NCBI GenBank assembly: GCA_013416445.1
Contig: JACCER010000002.1
Span: 248,001 to 312,000 of the forward strand
Length of the DNA stretch: 64,000 nucleotides
Source: Alcaligenaceae bacterium
Lineage (GTDB): Bacteria; Pseudomonadota; Gammaproteobacteria; Burkholderiales; Burkholderiaceae_B
Direction: 5' to 3'
Shown: one piece after another, positions 29,453-39,017 of the stretch
Numbering within the stretch: the stretch's first letter is position 1
Layout: every line of letters starts with the position of its first letter
The notes under the pieces: generated by a model
The model's input: the letters and a program-made list of their open reading frames with translations, nothing else
Told to the model about the DNA's origin: nothing
Database searches by the model: none
Program-made: the position numbers and the translations under genes

Positions 29453-29881
29453 TTAAGGCTTTGGGGTTAGCGTTTCAACCATCACAAACGCCACGACGCT
29501 ATCGCTTTCATCTGTAATTGAAACATGGGCGGCGCCGAAGCGCTGGTGATACCAGCTCGCCAGCGGCTCGGACAGCCGTACCACAGGCCTGCCGCCGGCC
29601 TCGTTCAGGGTTTGCATGCGCGACCAGGCCATGGGGCTGTGCATGCCCAGGCCTATGGCTTTGGAAAAGGCTTCTTTGGCAGCGAAGCGGGTGGCAAGAA
29701 AGCGAATGCCACGGCGCGGATCGCGCTGGTAGCGGCGCTGGAATTTTTCAATTTCCTCGGGGCCGAGTATACGGCGTATGAATTTTTGACCGTGACGGGC
29801 AAAAACCTGTTCTATGCGGTCGACCCTAAGCAGGTCGACCCCTATGCCGGCGATATTGCCTGGTCCTGAGTGAGCGATCAT
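29453..29881 (-). CDS. acpS: Holo-[acyl-carrier-protein] synthase
   Basis: From ATG 29881 it is 142 residues. It moves 4'-phosphopantetheine from CoA to acyl carrier protein. The [14 protein letters not shown] start and the [17 protein letters not shown] motif (Mg/CoA site) are characteristic. The frame is open to 30163, but that extension is antisense-like overlap with orn and is not part of the family. The lead [11 protein letters not shown] may be partly untranslated. It is followed by nagZ after 45 bases. Confidence 0.93.
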   Translation of the reverse strand: MIAHSGPGNIAGIGVDLLRVDRIEQVFARHGQKFIRRILGPEEIEKFQRRYQRDPRRGIRFLATRFAAKEAFSKAIGLGMHSPMAWSRMQTLNEAGGRPVVRLSEPLASWYHQRFGAAHVSITDESDSVVAFVMVETLTPKP

Positions 29882-29928
29882 TGGGATATCCGGTAAGTCT
29901 TTGCCTGCAAGCGTGCGCGTCACACCAT

Positions 29929-30474
29929 CTACAACTTGATGAAATGCTCGCGGTAGTGCTTGAGTTCTTCTATGGATTCGTAAATATCGGCCAGCGCCTC
30001 GTGCCGACTTTTCTTGACGAAACTTTTGTAAACCTCGGGCTTCCAGCGCAAAGAAAGCTCTTTCAGAGTACTGACATCCAGATTGCGATAATGGAAGAAC
30101 GCTTCCAGCTTGGGCATGTACTTGACCATGAAGCGGCGATCCTGCCCTATGGTGTTGCCGCACATGGGCGACTTGCCCACAGGCACGTGCATGGCCAGGA
30201 ACTGTAGCAACTGTTCTTCGGCCTGCGCTTCAGTAAGCACAGACGCCTTGACCTTGTCGATAAGCCCGCTTTTACCGTGCGTGGACTGATTCCATTTATC
30301 CATTGCATCAAGCAATTCGTTGCTCTGGTGTATAACTAACACAGGCCCTTCAGCGACAAAAGTCAGGTCGGCCTCGGTAATTACTACGGCCACCTCAATA
30401 ATACGTTCCTTTTCGGGGTCGAGACCGGTCATTTCCATGTCTAACCACACTAAACGCTGTTCATTTACCGCCAT
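29929..30474 (-). CDS. orn: Oligoribonuclease
   Basis: This 181-residue DEDDh 3'-5' exonuclease degrades short RNA fragments, including pGpG from c-di-GMP turnover. The N-terminal catalytic motif is [19 protein letters not shown], and the final H-x4-D part lies in [14 protein letters not shown]. Length is the usual 180. It diverges from the M48 protease gene with 45 bases between starts, so the two promoters overlap in a very short space. Confidence 0.96.
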   Translation of the reverse strand: MAVNEQRLVWLDMEMTGLDPEKERIIEVAVVITEADLTFVAEGPVLVIHQSNELLDAMDKWNQSTHGKSGLIDKVKASVLTEAQAEEQLLQFLAMHVPVGKSPMCGNTIGQDRRFMVKYMPKLEAFFHYRNLDVSTLKELSLRWKPEVYKSFVKKSRHEALADIYESIEELKHYREHFIKL

Positions 30475-30519
30475 ATAATCCTTCCTTAAAACACCGATTT
30501 TCGCATACTGGCGCTTCCT

Positions 30520-31764
30520 ATGTTTACCTTGCTGTTCGTAGCCTTCCTACTTGTCGATATTTTGCTGCGATTATGGCTGGCATCGCGCCAGATCCGGCAC
30601 GTGCAACGGCATCGCCTTGCCGTCCCCGCAGTGTTCGCCGACCGCATAGGCCTGCGTAGCCACCAGCGTGCTGCTGATTACACTGCGGCCAAGATGCGGT
30701 TCTCTATGGTGGAACGCGTTACCGAAGCGGCGGTACTGGTCGCGCTCACCCTGCTGGGCGGCTTGCAATGGCTGGATCTGCAACTAGCTTACCTGATTGA
30801 CAACGACATGCTGCGCCAGTTGGCCCTGATCGGCTCCGTCATGGCCGTGCTGGGCCTGATCGGCCTGCCATTCTCAATCTGGAGAAAATTCGAACTCGAA
30901 GCTCGCTTTGGTTTCAACCGCGTCACGCCCAAGCTATTCGTGCAAGACTCGCTGAAAGCCTTGCTGGTAGCCTTGTTGCTTGGCATACCGCTCGTTGCAA
31001 GCATTTTGTGGATTATGGGCCATGCCGGCCCCCGCTGGGTCTGGTGGGCCTGGTCCATCTGGGTAGGCTTCAATCTCCTGATACTTTGGCTGTTCCCCAT
31101 GGTAATCGCTCCGCTGTTCAACAAGTTCACTCCACTGGATAACCCAGAAATGGCCGGACGCATTCAAAGCCTGGCCCAACGTTGCGGATTCTCGCTCAGC
31201 GGCCTGTTCGTGATGGACGGTTCGAAACGCTCGGCCCACGGCAACGCCTACTTCACGGGCTTTGGCAAAGCGCGACGCATCGTCTTTTTCGATACGCTGC
31301 TGTCTCGCCTGAATGTCGACGAAATCGAAGCCGTGCTGGCCCACGAACTGGGGCACTTCAAACTCAGGCACATTGCCAGGCGCCTGGCCATCAGTTTTAG
31401 CCTGGCCCTGGTGTTTCTCCTGATCCTGGGCTGGCTGTCGACTCAAGTCTGGTTTTACACAGAACTGGGCGTCTTGCCGCAACTGGGCCGGCCCAACGAC
31501 GCCCTGGCCCTGATTCTGTTCTTTTTGGTGACGCCGGTTTTTACTTTTTGGCTCACCCCGCTGGCCAGTTGGTTTTCACGACGCGACGAATATCAGGCCG
31601 ACCACTACGCCGCCCAACAAAGCTCTGCCGACGCGCTGGTATCGGCCCTGGTCAAGCTTTATGACGACAACGCCGCCACACTCACGCCCGATCCGTTACA
31701 CTCGGCCTTTTACGACAGCCATCCACCCGCCGTGCTACGCATACAGAACCTGAAACATGGCTAA
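30520..31764 (+). CDS. M48-family (Ste24-type) membrane zinc metalloprotease
   Basis: A 414-residue integral membrane protein with several helices (about 3-20, 70-90, 100-118, 145-165, 175-198). The zinc motif HELGHF is at 275-280, and the third ligand region is [12 protein letters not shown]. This matches CAAX prenyl protease 1/Ste24-like bacterial enzymes. Bacteria have no farnesylated CAAX proteins, so the substrate here is unknown; membrane-protein quality control is likely. It overlaps rsgA by 8 bases. Confidence 0.9.
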   Translation: MFTLLFVAFLLVDILLRLWLASRQIRHVQRHRLAVPAVFADRIGLRSHQRAADYTAAKMRFSMVERVTEAAVLVALTLLGGLQWLDLQLAYLIDNDMLRQLALIGSVMAVLGLIGLPFSIWRKFELEARFGFNRVTPKLFVQDSLKALLVALLLGIPLVASILWIMGHAGPRWVWWAWSIWVGFNLLILWLFPMVIAPLFNKFTPLDNPEMAGRIQSLAQRCGFSLSGLFVMDGSKRSAHGNAYFTGFGKARRIVFFDTLLSRLNVDEIEAVLAHELGHFKLRHIARRLAISFSLALVFLLILGWLSTQVWFYTELGVLPQLGRPNDALALILFFLVTPVFTFWLTPLASWFSRRDEYQADHYAAQQSSADALVSALVKLYDDNAATLTPDPLHSAFYDSHPPAVLRIQNLKHG

Positions 31765-32662
31765 CGCCACCGTCCTGCAAGGGCGTATCATTGCCGCTCA
31801 CGGGCGCCACTACACCGTAGAGCTGCCCGATGGCAGCCTGCGTAAATGTTTTCCACGTGGAAAAAAAGCCGGTGCAACCGTAGGCGACAATGTTGTCATC
31901 AGCCCGCAAGGCGCCGACGAAGGCTCAATCGACCGCATACTCGAACGACGCAACCTGCTTTACCGCTCCGACGACATGCGAACCAAGCAGTTCGCGGCCA
32001 ATGTCGACCAACTGCTGATAGTGGTGGCGCCTGAACCTGCCTTCTCCGACGACCTGACCGGGCGCGCGCTGGTAGCCGCCTGGAGCGCCGGTATAGACCC
32101 AGTCGTCGCCCTGAACAAAATAGACCTTGAAAACAGTGTGCAGGAAGCGCGTCAGCGCCTGGCAATTTTGTCGCAGTTAGGCATACGAGTGGTTGAACTG
32201 AGCGCCCTTGCACCCGAACAGACACGAGCCACCCTGCTCCCGCTGCTGAAAGACCGCTGCACGCTGCTGCTGGGTCAAAGCGGCATGGGGAAGTCGACCA
32301 TACTGAACGCACTGGTGCCCGATGCCCGGGCGCATACCCAGGAACATTCTCAGGCATTGGGTGCAGGCAAGCACACAACGACCAGCACACGCCTGTACCA
32401 CCTGCCTGACCAAACAGGCGATATCATCGACTCTCCGGGGTTTCAGGCTTTTGGTCTTTACCATTTGAACTCTACCGACATAGAGCGAGGCTTCCCCGAG
32501 TTCAAAGAACCCATACAGCACTGCCGTTTTTACAACTGTACACACCGCCACGAGCCTGGATGCGGCGTTCTTGCCGCCATAGGGCAAGGCAGTATCAGCA
32601 CCGAGCGACACGAACTATACAAGCGCATATTGGCTGAAAACGAGACTCAGGGCCGTTATTGA
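31757..32662 (+). CDS. rsgA: Ribosome small-subunit-dependent GTPase A
   Basis: A 301-residue circularly permuted GTPase that assists late 30S assembly. The order is an OB-fold (about 1-75), then G4 VVALNKIDLE, G1 LLLGQSGMGKST and G3 DSPGFQ. A C-terminal zinc knuckle includes HCRFYNCTHRHEPGC. It begins 8 bases inside the protease gene, which suggests coupled translation. It converges on the Nudix gene. Confidence 0.96.
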   Translation: MANATVLQGRIIAAHGRHYTVELPDGSLRKCFPRGKKAGATVGDNVVISPQGADEGSIDRILERRNLLYRSDDMRTKQFAANVDQLLIVVAPEPAFSDDLTGRALVAAWSAGIDPVVALNKIDLENSVQEARQRLAILSQLGIRVVELSALAPEQTRATLLPLLKDRCTLLLGQSGMGKSTILNALVPDARAHTQEHSQALGAGKHTTTSTRLYHLPDQTGDIIDSPGFQAFGLYHLNSTDIERGFPEFKEPIQHCRFYNCTHRHEPGCGVLAAIGQGSISTERHELYKRILAENETQGRY

Positions 32663-32695
32663 ACCAGTACCCCGATGCAGCACCATAAAAACCTA

Positions 32696-33436
32696 TCATC
32701 TGGATTTTTCTTGCGCCGCAGCCAGATAATGGTAAAAATTACGGATCAAGGCTGCCGTAGCGCCCCAGATAAAGTAAGTTTTCCAAGAAATTGAAAAATA
32801 AAAACGGTGCCCACCCCCCGGCAACTGAGCTTCGTGCAGGCGATGCAATTGTGTATTCATCAATACCGACAGTGGCACTTCGAACACCTCGGCCACCTCG
32901 CTGGCGTCGGGGGTAATTGTGAAACCGGGGCGAATAACGCCAATAACGGGCCTCATGGTGAAGCCGGTAGACGTCAGAAAGCAAGGCTGCGTGCCGATAA
33001 GCTGAACAAAGTCAGGAGAAACACCGATTTCTTCATAGGTTTCGCGCACGGCGGCAGCAGCGGCATCGTGATCCGAGGCTTCAATGCGCCCGCCCGGAAA
33101 ACTGATTTGCCCGGCATGATCATAGAGATGCATGGCGCGACGCGTAAAAATCACATGCAGTCCAGAAGGACGCTGCACTAGCGGAAACAGCACCGCAGCC
33201 TGCACAACACCCTGGGTATCAAGAAGATCGGCCTGAAATGAGTCACTGAAAATAGGCTCGACCTGCCATTCAGGCGGGCTGGAAAATGCCGAACGAATGA
33301 AGTCGATGTTGAGTGTGGTGTCGGATAATGCTTGCAGCACCCGACAGGGGACGACAGGCTGGACCTGCGGGTCAAAACCCGGAACAATTACACGCCTGTT
33401 TCTAGAAGGGAAAGTGCTTTGCGACATAGAACTCAT
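32696..33436 (-). CDS. Nudix hydrolase, NudL-like CoA pyrophosphatase
   Basis: From ATG 33436 it is 246 residues (MSSMSQSTFPS); ATG 33427 is an equal candidate. The Nudix box is FPGGRIEASDHDAAAAAVRE plus TYEEIGV. The downstream GFTMRPVIGVIRPGF and YFIWGATAALIRN segments match the CoA/NADH-type NudL group. Such enzymes cleave CoA or its derivatives to 3',5'-ADP and phosphopantetheine. The open frame reaches 33610 by overlapping rplS, but the family start and the rplS terminator argue against it. Confidence 0.85.
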   Translation of the reverse strand: MSSMSQSTFPSRNRRVIVPGFDPQVQPVVPCRVLQALSDTTLNIDFIRSAFSSPPEWQVEPIFSDSFQADLLDTQGVVQAAVLFPLVQRPSGLHVIFTRRAMHLYDHAGQISFPGGRIEASDHDAAAAAVRETYEEIGVSPDFVQLIGTQPCFLTSTGFTMRPVIGVIRPGFTITPDASEVAEVFEVPLSVLMNTQLHRLHEAQLPGGGHRFYFSISWKTYFIWGATAALIRNFYHYLAAAQEKSR

Positions 33437-33441
33437 AAGAC

Positions 33442-33464
33442 AAAGGCACCGCTTGGGTGCCTTT
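33442..33464 (-). terminator. Intrinsic terminator after rplS
   Basis: AAAGGCACC and GGTGCCTTT form a 9-bp stem with a 5-base loop 34 bases after the rplS stop. On the minus strand it is followed by the T-rich TGTCTTAT. The Nudix start codon lies just beyond it. Confidence 0.75.
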
Positions 33465-33497
33465 GCTGGTTTAAACCTATATGCAGCGCGCTGCTTA

Positions 33498-33887
33498 TTA
33501 TTGCTTGGCGGCGGCTTTCTTGGGGTTGCGAACCAACTTTTCTTTGATGCGAGCAGCTTTACCCGAACGGCTACGCAAGTAGTAAAGTTTAGCACGGCGG
33601 ACATCGCCACGGCGCTTGACTTCTATGCCGGCGATTTGAGGCGAATAAAGCTGGAACGTACGCTCGACCGCTTCGCCAGATGAAATCTTGCGAACGATAA
33701 AGGAGGAATTCAAGCCACGATTGCGACGGGCAATGACAACACCTTCGTAAGCCTGAACACGCTTGCGGGCGCCTTCAACCACGTTGACGCTAACCACAAC
33801 GGTGTCGCCAGGGCCAAACTGGGGGTGGGCTACGCCGCCGGTAAGGCGTGCGATTTCTTCTTGTTCAAGAAGTTCGATCAAATTCAC
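33498..33887 (-). CDS. rplS: 50S ribosomal protein L19
   Basis: 129 residues with the L19 motifs [33 protein letters not shown]-like ([17 protein letters not shown]) and [18 protein letters not shown]19 sits at the subunit interface of the ribosome. The start is a GTG at 33887 with an AGGAG site. In most betaproteobacteria rplS closes the rpsP-rimM-trmD-rplS operon. Here those genes are not upstream; a 58-codon ORF and a peroxiredoxin are, so rplS must have its own promoter or share one with the small ORF. Confidence 0.96.
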   Translation of the reverse strand: MNLIELLEQEEIARLTGGVAHPQFGPGDTVVVSVNVVEGARKRVQAYEGVVIARRNRGLNSSFIVRKISSGEAVERTFQLYSPQIAGIEVKRRGDVRRAKLYYLRSRSGKAARIKEKLVRNPKKAAAKQ

Positions 33888-33995
33888 GGTAAAGCTCCTG
33901 ATTTCATCTTGATACGGGCAAAATTATTAATGTACCGCTAAGCCCGACAGAGGATGAGTTGCAAAGCCAGTTATTGTACAAGAAAACCCCTGTTT

Positions 33996-34172
33996 TTAAA
34001 AGCCGCCCATGGCCCCCAACCACATCAGGCCAGGAATAGTAGCGCCCCAGGCTGCAACCAGGCAGACATCGGTAAGCATGGCGCCACGTGTAAGCCTGAC
34101 CGGCTTACCCCGGCTGGGGCCAGGAGGAAAGGGCCACTTGGATGGAGCTTTTTTGGATTGACTGGTTTGCAT
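33996..34172 (-). CDS. 58-residue predicted membrane protein behind two LexA boxes
   Basis: From ATG 34172 the product begins MQTSQSKKAPSKWPFPPGPS, a basic, proline-rich N-terminus (about 1-30). A hydrophobic C-terminal segment follows (residues 31-58, AMLTDVCLVAAWG then IPGLMWLGAMGGF). A GGAGA site lies 7 bases before the ATG. It looks like a small inner-membrane protein with its N-terminus inside. Two LexA-type sites sit 91-143 bases upstream and point only at this gene, so SOS induction is predicted. I do not recognise the family. Small SOS membrane proteins elsewhere block division (for example SidA) or act as toxins (TisB). rplS begins 108 bases beyond its stop. Confidence 0.7.
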   Translation of the reverse strand: MQTSQSKKAPSKWPFPPGPSRGKPVRLTRGAMLTDVCLVAAWGATIPGLMWLGAMGGF

Positions 34173-34262
34173 GAGATGTCTCCGGTTGAAGTAAGTGCTT
34201 GTACCTAGCCACGGCCACCCAGCGGATTGGATGCAGACAGGGCTAATTGCATGTACTGATAC

Positions 34263-34282
34263 TACTGTTTAAAAACACAGTT
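34263..34282. promoter_or_regulatory. LexA box 1
   Basis: TACTGTTTAAAAACACAGTT matches the LexA consensus TACTGTATATATATACAGTA with both CTG-N10-CAG half-sites and an AT-rich core. It is centred about 100 bases upstream of the 58-codon ORF. The only gene reading away from it within 1 kb is that ORF. Confidence 0.8.
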
Positions 34283-34295
34283 ACCGCTTAAATTG

Positions 34296-34315
34296 AACTG
34301 TATAAAAAAACAGTA
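34296..34315. promoter_or_regulatory. LexA box 2
   Basis: AACTGTATAAAAAAACAGTA again has CTG-N10-CAG with an AT core. It is 33 bases from box 1, about three helical turns, so two LexA dimers could sit on the same face. The rest of the 34173-34376 stretch shows no gene. Confidence 0.8.
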
Positions 34316-34376
34316 TCATTTGCAAGCTATTTTTTTCTTGCGCTGCAAATACAACGGCCCCAGCCCCAATCAGAAA

Positions 34377-34411
34377 AGGCCTGGGGCCGGCTCAGTGCCG
34401 GCCCCAGGCCT
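34377..34411 (-). terminator. Intrinsic terminator of the peroxiredoxin gene
   Basis: AGGCCTGGGGCCGG and CCGGCCCCAGGCCT form a perfect 14-bp stem with a 7-base loop, followed on the minus strand by TTTT. It isolates the peroxiredoxin transcript from the LexA-boxed gene. Confidence 0.85.
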
Positions 34412-34477
34412 CGGTCTTTACACTGCCCAATTCTCGGAATATCAGTCCAAAAAGGGCTTGCTTTTCAAACGACAGTC

Positions 34478-35119
34478 TTATTTGTTAGGCTGCGGAGTAA
34501 TGCGCAGATAAGGGCGCACTGCCTTGTAGCCCTTCGGGAATTTTTCTTTCAATACTGCCTCGTCGGTAATCGATGGAACAATAATTACGTCATCGCCATC
34601 TTCCCAGTTTACCGGTGTGGCAACGCTATGGTTGTCAGTAAGCTGCAGGGAATCAAGAACACGCAGAATCTCATTGAAGTTGCGGCCAGTGCTGGCTGGA
34701 TAGGTCAGTGTCAGGCGCACTTTCTTTTTCGGATCAATGATAAAAACCGAGCGTACTGTAGCGGTGGTACTGGCGTTGGGGTGGATCATGTCGTAAAGGG
34801 TCGATACCTTGCGATCTTCGTCGGCCAGTATGGGATAGTTCACCTTGGTATGCTGGGTATCGTTAATGTCTTCTATCCACTTCCTGTGAGAATCGGCGTC
34901 ATCAACGGAAACAGCGATTACCTTGGCATTGCGCTTGGCAAAATCGCCAGACACGATAGCCGTGTAGCCCAGTTCCGTTGTGCACACTGGCGTGAAATCG
35001 GCCGGATGCGAAAACAGCACCCCCCAGCTATCACCGAGATAATCGTAGAAACGGATCTTCCCAATAGAAGACTCTTGTTCAAAATCAGGGGCGGTATCGC
35101 CCAAACGCAAAGTTGTCAT
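34478..35119 (-). CDS. 1-Cys peroxiredoxin (Prx6 type)
   Basis: From ATG 35119 it is 213 residues. The peroxidatic cysteine is Cys46 in HPADFTPVCTTELG, followed by the Prx6-type C-terminal domain (NWEDGDDVIIVPS, PYLRITPQPNK). It reduces hydrogen peroxide and organic hydroperoxides. Only one catalytic cysteine region is evident, so an external thiol is expected to finish the cycle. The upstream in-frame codons to 35176 are unlike the family. A strong terminator follows. Confidence 0.94.
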   Translation of the reverse strand: MTTLRLGDTAPDFEQESSIGKIRFYDYLGDSWGVLFSHPADFTPVCTTELGYTAIVSGDFAKRNAKVIAVSVDDADSHRKWIEDINDTQHTKVNYPILADEDRKVSTLYDMIHPNASTTATVRSVFIIDPKKKVRLTLTYPASTGRNFNEILRVLDSLQLTDNHSVATPVNWEDGDDVIIVPSITDEAVLKEKFPKGYKAVRPYLRITPQPNK

Positions 35120-35257
35120 AATGGCTCTCGAGGTCGTAATACAAACGAAAAGATACGCCATATATTGTGGGCGCATAAGTAGCTTAAAGAAAGAACTTTT
35201 TAAGCATATACTTATATCGAGAGTTTGCTTTTTTGAAATTTGCTGCGTTGAAGATGC

Positions 35258-37069
35258 TTATACCGCGCTATAGAGGCTGGCCACGCCGCCTTCACAGACG
35301 GCAACCGATAGCGATTCCGCGCGCGGCAAAATATGAGCGGCATAGAAAATACTGGTGGCCAATTTTCGCGTGGAAAAGTCGGACCCCTGCCCTGCCAAGG
35401 CTTTATCAGCGCAAACCAGCGCTGCGCGGCTCAGTTGCCAGCCTGCGTAAACCACGCCGGCCAGCATCAAATACGGAACACTGCCCAGAAACACGGCTCG
35501 CACCGAGTCTTTGGCGTTGCCCAAAACAAACTTGGTAGCGCTTTCGTAAGCGGTAATGGCGGCAGCCAGACGGCGCGCGATAAGGGCCAGGCCATCAGAA
35601 TCGGGGCCGCCTCGTGCAGCAAGATCCTGCAATTGCGCTACCGTTGCATGCATTTGCACGACCAAAGCCTTCACCACAGCACCACCATCGCGCAGCACCT
35701 TGCGACCCACGAAGTCATTGGCCTGAATAGCGGTGGTGCCTTCATAAATAGGCAAAATACGGGCATCACGGTAGTACTGCGCCGCACCGGTTTCTTCAAT
35801 GAAACCCATGCCGCCATGCACCTGCACCCCCAACGACGCAACCTCGACCGACGTTTCGGTGGAAAACCCTTTGACTATCGGCACCAGATGTTCGTATAAC
35901 GCCTTGTTCTGTGCCCGCACTGCCGCATCGGCATGATGGCGCGCAGCATCGCTGGCGGCGGCAGCCACGTAGGCAACGGCACGAGCCCCTTCGGTGAGCC
36001 CCCTCATGGTCAGCAGCATGCGCTGCACATCAGGGTGATTGGCAATGGCAACCGGCCCTGGCGAGCCTTCAAGGGCCTGGCCCTGCAAGCGTTCGTGAGC
36101 ATAGGCAGTCGCATGCTGCAGGGCGCGCTCGGATACAGCAATGCCTTGTATACCCACAGCATAACGAGCGGCGTTCATCATGATGAACATATATTCCAGG
36201 CCGCGATTTTCTTCGCCTATCAGGTAACCCACGGCGCCTTCGCCCACGTCACCCATGCCTGAGCCATACAGCAGCACGGCGGTCGGACTGCCATGTATGC
36301 CCAGCTTGTGTTCAAGCGATGCGCACCAGACATCGTTGCGTGCGCCCAAAGCGCCATTAGCATCGACCAGGAACTTGGGCACAATGAAAAGTGAAATCCC
36401 CTTGACGCCTTTAGGCGCGTCGGGCGTGCGGGCCAGCACCAGATGGACGATATTTTCAGCCATATCGTGCTCGCCATAGGTAATGAAAATTTTCTGACCA
36501 GACAGCCTGTAAACACCATCATCCTGTTTGACCGCCCTGGTAGTGATCAGGGCCAGGTCTGAGCCCGCTTGTGGCTCGGTCAAGTTCATGGTGCCTGTCC
36601 AGCGCCCTTCGAGCAAGGGTGGAATGAAACGGGCCTGCTGTTCAGGGCTGCCAACTTCGGTCAAGGCTTCGATCACCCCGTCGGTCAGCAAGGGGCACAA
36701 GGAAAAAGCCAGGTTGGCGGCGTTGATGTTTTCGATTGCAGGCGCGCCAACCAGCTTGGGCAGGCCTTGACCACCCCATTCTTGTTCGTGCTGCAAGCCT
36801 TGCCAGCCACCTTGACCAAACTCTTCAAAGGCCTTTTTGAAACCCGGTGCGCTGCTTACCACCCCATCTGACCACTGCGCCGGCGAGATGTCTCCCGCCC
36901 GATTCAAGGGCGCAATGGCCTGTTCGACAAACTTGGCGTTTTCTTCAAGCACCGCATCAACCAGATCTTCAGAAACGTCTTCAAAGCCCGGCAAGGCCAG
37001 TACGCTGTCCAGACCAGCAAGTTCTTTAAGAACAAAACGAATATCTTGAATTGGCGCTAGGTAAGTCAT
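35258..37069 (-). CDS. Acyl-CoA dehydrogenase, long DmdC/AcdA-like type
   Basis: From ATG 37069 (GGAGA site) it is 603 residues, about 200 longer than short-chain enzymes. It has the N-terminal helical, middle beta (NLTEPQAGSDLALITT) and C-terminal helical domains, then an extra C-terminal acyl-CoA dehydrogenase domain. The active-site region DARILPIYEGTTAIQ with its catalytic Glu is present. This length and the GVKGISLFIVPKFLVD motif fit the group that includes 3-methylmercaptopropionyl-CoA dehydrogenase, but the true substrate is unknown. Electrons go to ETF, whose genes etfBA lie immediately upstream on the same strand, separated by a terminator. Confidence 0.88.
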   Translation of the reverse strand: MTYLAPIQDIRFVLKELAGLDSVLALPGFEDVSEDLVDAVLEENAKFVEQAIAPLNRAGDISPAQWSDGVVSSAPGFKKAFEEFGQGGWQGLQHEQEWGGQGLPKLVGAPAIENINAANLAFSLCPLLTDGVIEALTEVGSPEQQARFIPPLLEGRWTGTMNLTEPQAGSDLALITTRAVKQDDGVYRLSGQKIFITYGEHDMAENIVHLVLARTPDAPKGVKGISLFIVPKFLVDANGALGARNDVWCASLEHKLGIHGSPTAVLLYGSGMGDVGEGAVGYLIGEENRGLEYMFIMMNAARYAVGIQGIAVSERALQHATAYAHERLQGQALEGSPGPVAIANHPDVQRMLLTMRGLTEGARAVAYVAAAASDAARHHADAAVRAQNKALYEHLVPIVKGFSTETSVEVASLGVQVHGGMGFIEETGAAQYYRDARILPIYEGTTAIQANDFVGRKVLRDGGAVVKALVVQMHATVAQLQDLAARGGPDSDGLALIARRLAAAITAYESATKFVLGNAKDSVRAVFLGSVPYLMLAGVVYAGWQLSRAALVCADKALAGQGSDFSTRKLATSIFYAAHILPRAESLSVAVCEGGVASLYSAV

Positions 37070-37158
37070 GGGGTCTCCGTCTGCCAGAGCCTGGCATAAA
37101 CACTGCAACAGCAAAGAAAGCCGGGCGTACTTGATATTTTATTGGCCCGAGCTGAAAA

Positions 37159-37191
37159 AAAAACCTGTAAACACAAAGCTTACAGGTTTTT
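37159..37191 (-). terminator. Intrinsic terminator of etfBA
   Basis: AAAAACCTGTAA and TTACAGGTTTTT form a 12-bp stem with a 9-base loop. The minus strand continues into a run of T residues. It should stop most transcription before the acyl-CoA dehydrogenase gene. Confidence 0.85.
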
Positions 37192-37208
37192 CAGGACACG
37201 CCGTAAGA

Positions 37209-38138
37209 CTACAGCGCGGCAACCAATTCAGGCACGGCCTGGAACAGGTCTGCAACCAGACCGTAGTCGGCCACACCAAAAATTGGCGCTTCGGCATCTT
37301 TGTTGATGGCCACGATGACCTTGGAGTCTTTCATGCCTGCCAGATGCTGGATGGCGCCGGAAATGCCCACTGCCACGTACAACTGCGGCGCAACAATTTT
37401 GCCGGTTTGGCCAACCTGCCAGTCGTTGGGCGCGTAGCCCGCGTCGACTGCTGCGCGTGAAGCACCCAAGGCGGCGCCGAGTTTGTCGGCCAGCGGATCG
37501 AGAATCTTGAAGTTCTCGGCGCTGCCCAGACCACGCCCACCCGAAACCACGATAGCGGCTCCGGCGAGTTCAGGGCGGTCGCTTTTGGCGACTTCACGAC
37601 TTACAAAGGACGATTTACCCGAATCAGCCACGACCTGTATGGATTCGACTGCAGCGCTACCGCCGCTGGCAGCAACGCCATCGAACGCGGTTGTGCGCAC
37701 TGTGATCACCTTGATTGCATCTGCCGACTGCACTGTGGCAATTGCGTTGCCTGCATAGATGGGATGAGTAAAGGTGTCGGCCGATTCAACGGAAAGAATG
37801 TCGGAAATTTGGGCAACATCAAGCTTGGCAGCCACACGCGGCGCTACGTTCTTGCCTGACGCCGTAGCGGGAAACAGGATGTGACTGTAGTCTTTGGCGA
37901 TAGCCAGCACCTGAGCGGCCACGTTCTCGGCCAGGCCATCGGCCAGGGCCACGCCGTCTGCCAGCAGCACTTTGCTTACGCCAGCTGCTTGTGCGGCCTG
38001 ATCAGCGACCGCTTGCGCGCCATTGCCCGCCACCAATACATGGATGTCGCCACCCAGTGCCACACCCGCCGCAATGGCGTTCAGGCTTGCACCTTTCAGG
38101 TGTGCGTTATCGTGTTCAGCAATTACCAATACTGTCAT
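37209..38138 (-). CDS. etfA: Electron transfer flavoprotein alpha subunit
   Basis: A 309-residue FAD-binding subunit. The C-terminal domain carries [14 protein letters not shown] and [20 protein letters not shown], the FAD-binding motifs, and [12 protein letters not shown]. It passes electrons from acyl-CoA dehydrogenases to ETF-quinone oxidoreductase. Its ATG follows the etfB stop with no gap, consistent with fixed subunit stoichiometry. Confidence 0.96.
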   Translation of the reverse strand: MTVLVIAEHDNAHLKGASLNAIAAGVALGGDIHVLVAGNGAQAVADQAAQAAGVSKVLLADGVALADGLAENVAAQVLAIAKDYSHILFPATASGKNVAPRVAAKLDVAQISDILSVESADTFTHPIYAGNAIATVQSADAIKVITVRTTAFDGVAASGGSAAVESIQVVADSGKSSFVSREVAKSDRPELAGAAIVVSGGRGLGSAENFKILDPLADKLGAALGASRAAVDAGYAPNDWQVGQTGKIVAPQLYVAVGISGAIQHLAGMKDSKVIVAINKDAEAPIFGVADYGLVADLFQAVPELVAAL

Positions 38139-38888
38139 TTAAACCACCTTCGCTTCGTTCTTGAGTTTGTCGACCAGCGTAGCCACATCGGGCACGATAA
38201 TACCTGCCGAACGCGCAGGCGGTTCGGAGACTTTCAGGGTTTTCAGACGCGGAGCCACGTCAACGCCCAGTTCTTCGGGCGTGATGACCTCGAGGGGCTT
38301 CTTCTTGGCCTTCATGATGTTGGGCAAGGTGACATAGCGCGGTTCGTTCAGGCGCAAGTCGGTGGTGATGATAGCGGGCAGCTTAAGCGACAGGGTTTCA
38401 AGACCGCCATCGACTTCACGCGTAACCACAGCGGTGTCGCCTGTGACTTCAACCTTGCTGGCAAACGTAGCTTGAGGCCAATCGAGCAAGGCAGCCAACA
38501 TTTGACCGGTTTGATTGGCGTCGTCGTCGATGGCCTGCTTGCCCAGAATCACCAATTGGGGCTGTTCTTTGTCGACCAGCGCTTTCAGCAGCTTGGCCAC
38601 GGCCAACGGCTGCAGTTCGGCATCGGTTTGCACCAGGGCGGCGCGATCAGCGCCAATAGCCATGGCGGTACGCAGGGTTTCTTGGGCTTGCGCCACACCG
38701 CAAGACACAGCGATGACTTCAGTGACAACACCCTTTTCTTTGAGGCGGGTGGCTTCTTCGACAGCGATTTCATCGAATGGGTTCATGGACATTTTCACGT
38801 TGGCGATATCCACACCGCTTTGATCGGATTTCACGCGTACTTTGACGTTGTAATCAACCACACGCTTGACAGGTACCAATACCTTCAT
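38139..38888 (-). CDS. etfB: Electron transfer flavoprotein beta subunit
   Basis: From ATG 38888 it is 249 residues ([20 protein letters not shown]), the usual length. It binds AMP structurally and pairs with EtfA. The ETF-beta signature [16 protein letters not shown] leads to NIMKAKKKP. The open frame reaching to 38993 is non-conserved. It is the first gene of etfBA. Confidence 0.96.
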   Translation of the reverse strand: MKVLVPVKRVVDYNVKVRVKSDQSGVDIANVKMSMNPFDEIAVEEATRLKEKGVVTEVIAVSCGVAQAQETLRTAMAIGADRAALVQTDAELQPLAVAKLLKALVDKEQPQLVILGKQAIDDDANQTGQMLAALLDWPQATFASKVEVTGDTAVVTREVDGGLETLSLKLPAIITTDLRLNEPRYVTLPNIMKAKKKPLEVITPEELGVDVAPRLKTLKVSEPPARSAGIIVPDVATLVDKLKNEAKVV

Positions 38889-39017
38889 CGAGCATTCTCC
38901 AAGGATTAGAAAAAAAACCAGCACTACCCGGCACCGTAAACGGACACCTGAGCGGCTTGCGCCACCCCTAGCCCAGTTTTGCCTGGCAGACAAAAATCAA
39001 TACAAAACCTTCTTATT

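Noticed and set aside
29882-30163. N-terminal extension of acpS
   Set aside because: It overlaps orn in a different frame and has no family similarity.
37881-38909. 342-codon open frame on the plus strand
   Set aside because: It is antisense to etfA and etfB and has no recognisable motif; a shadow frame.
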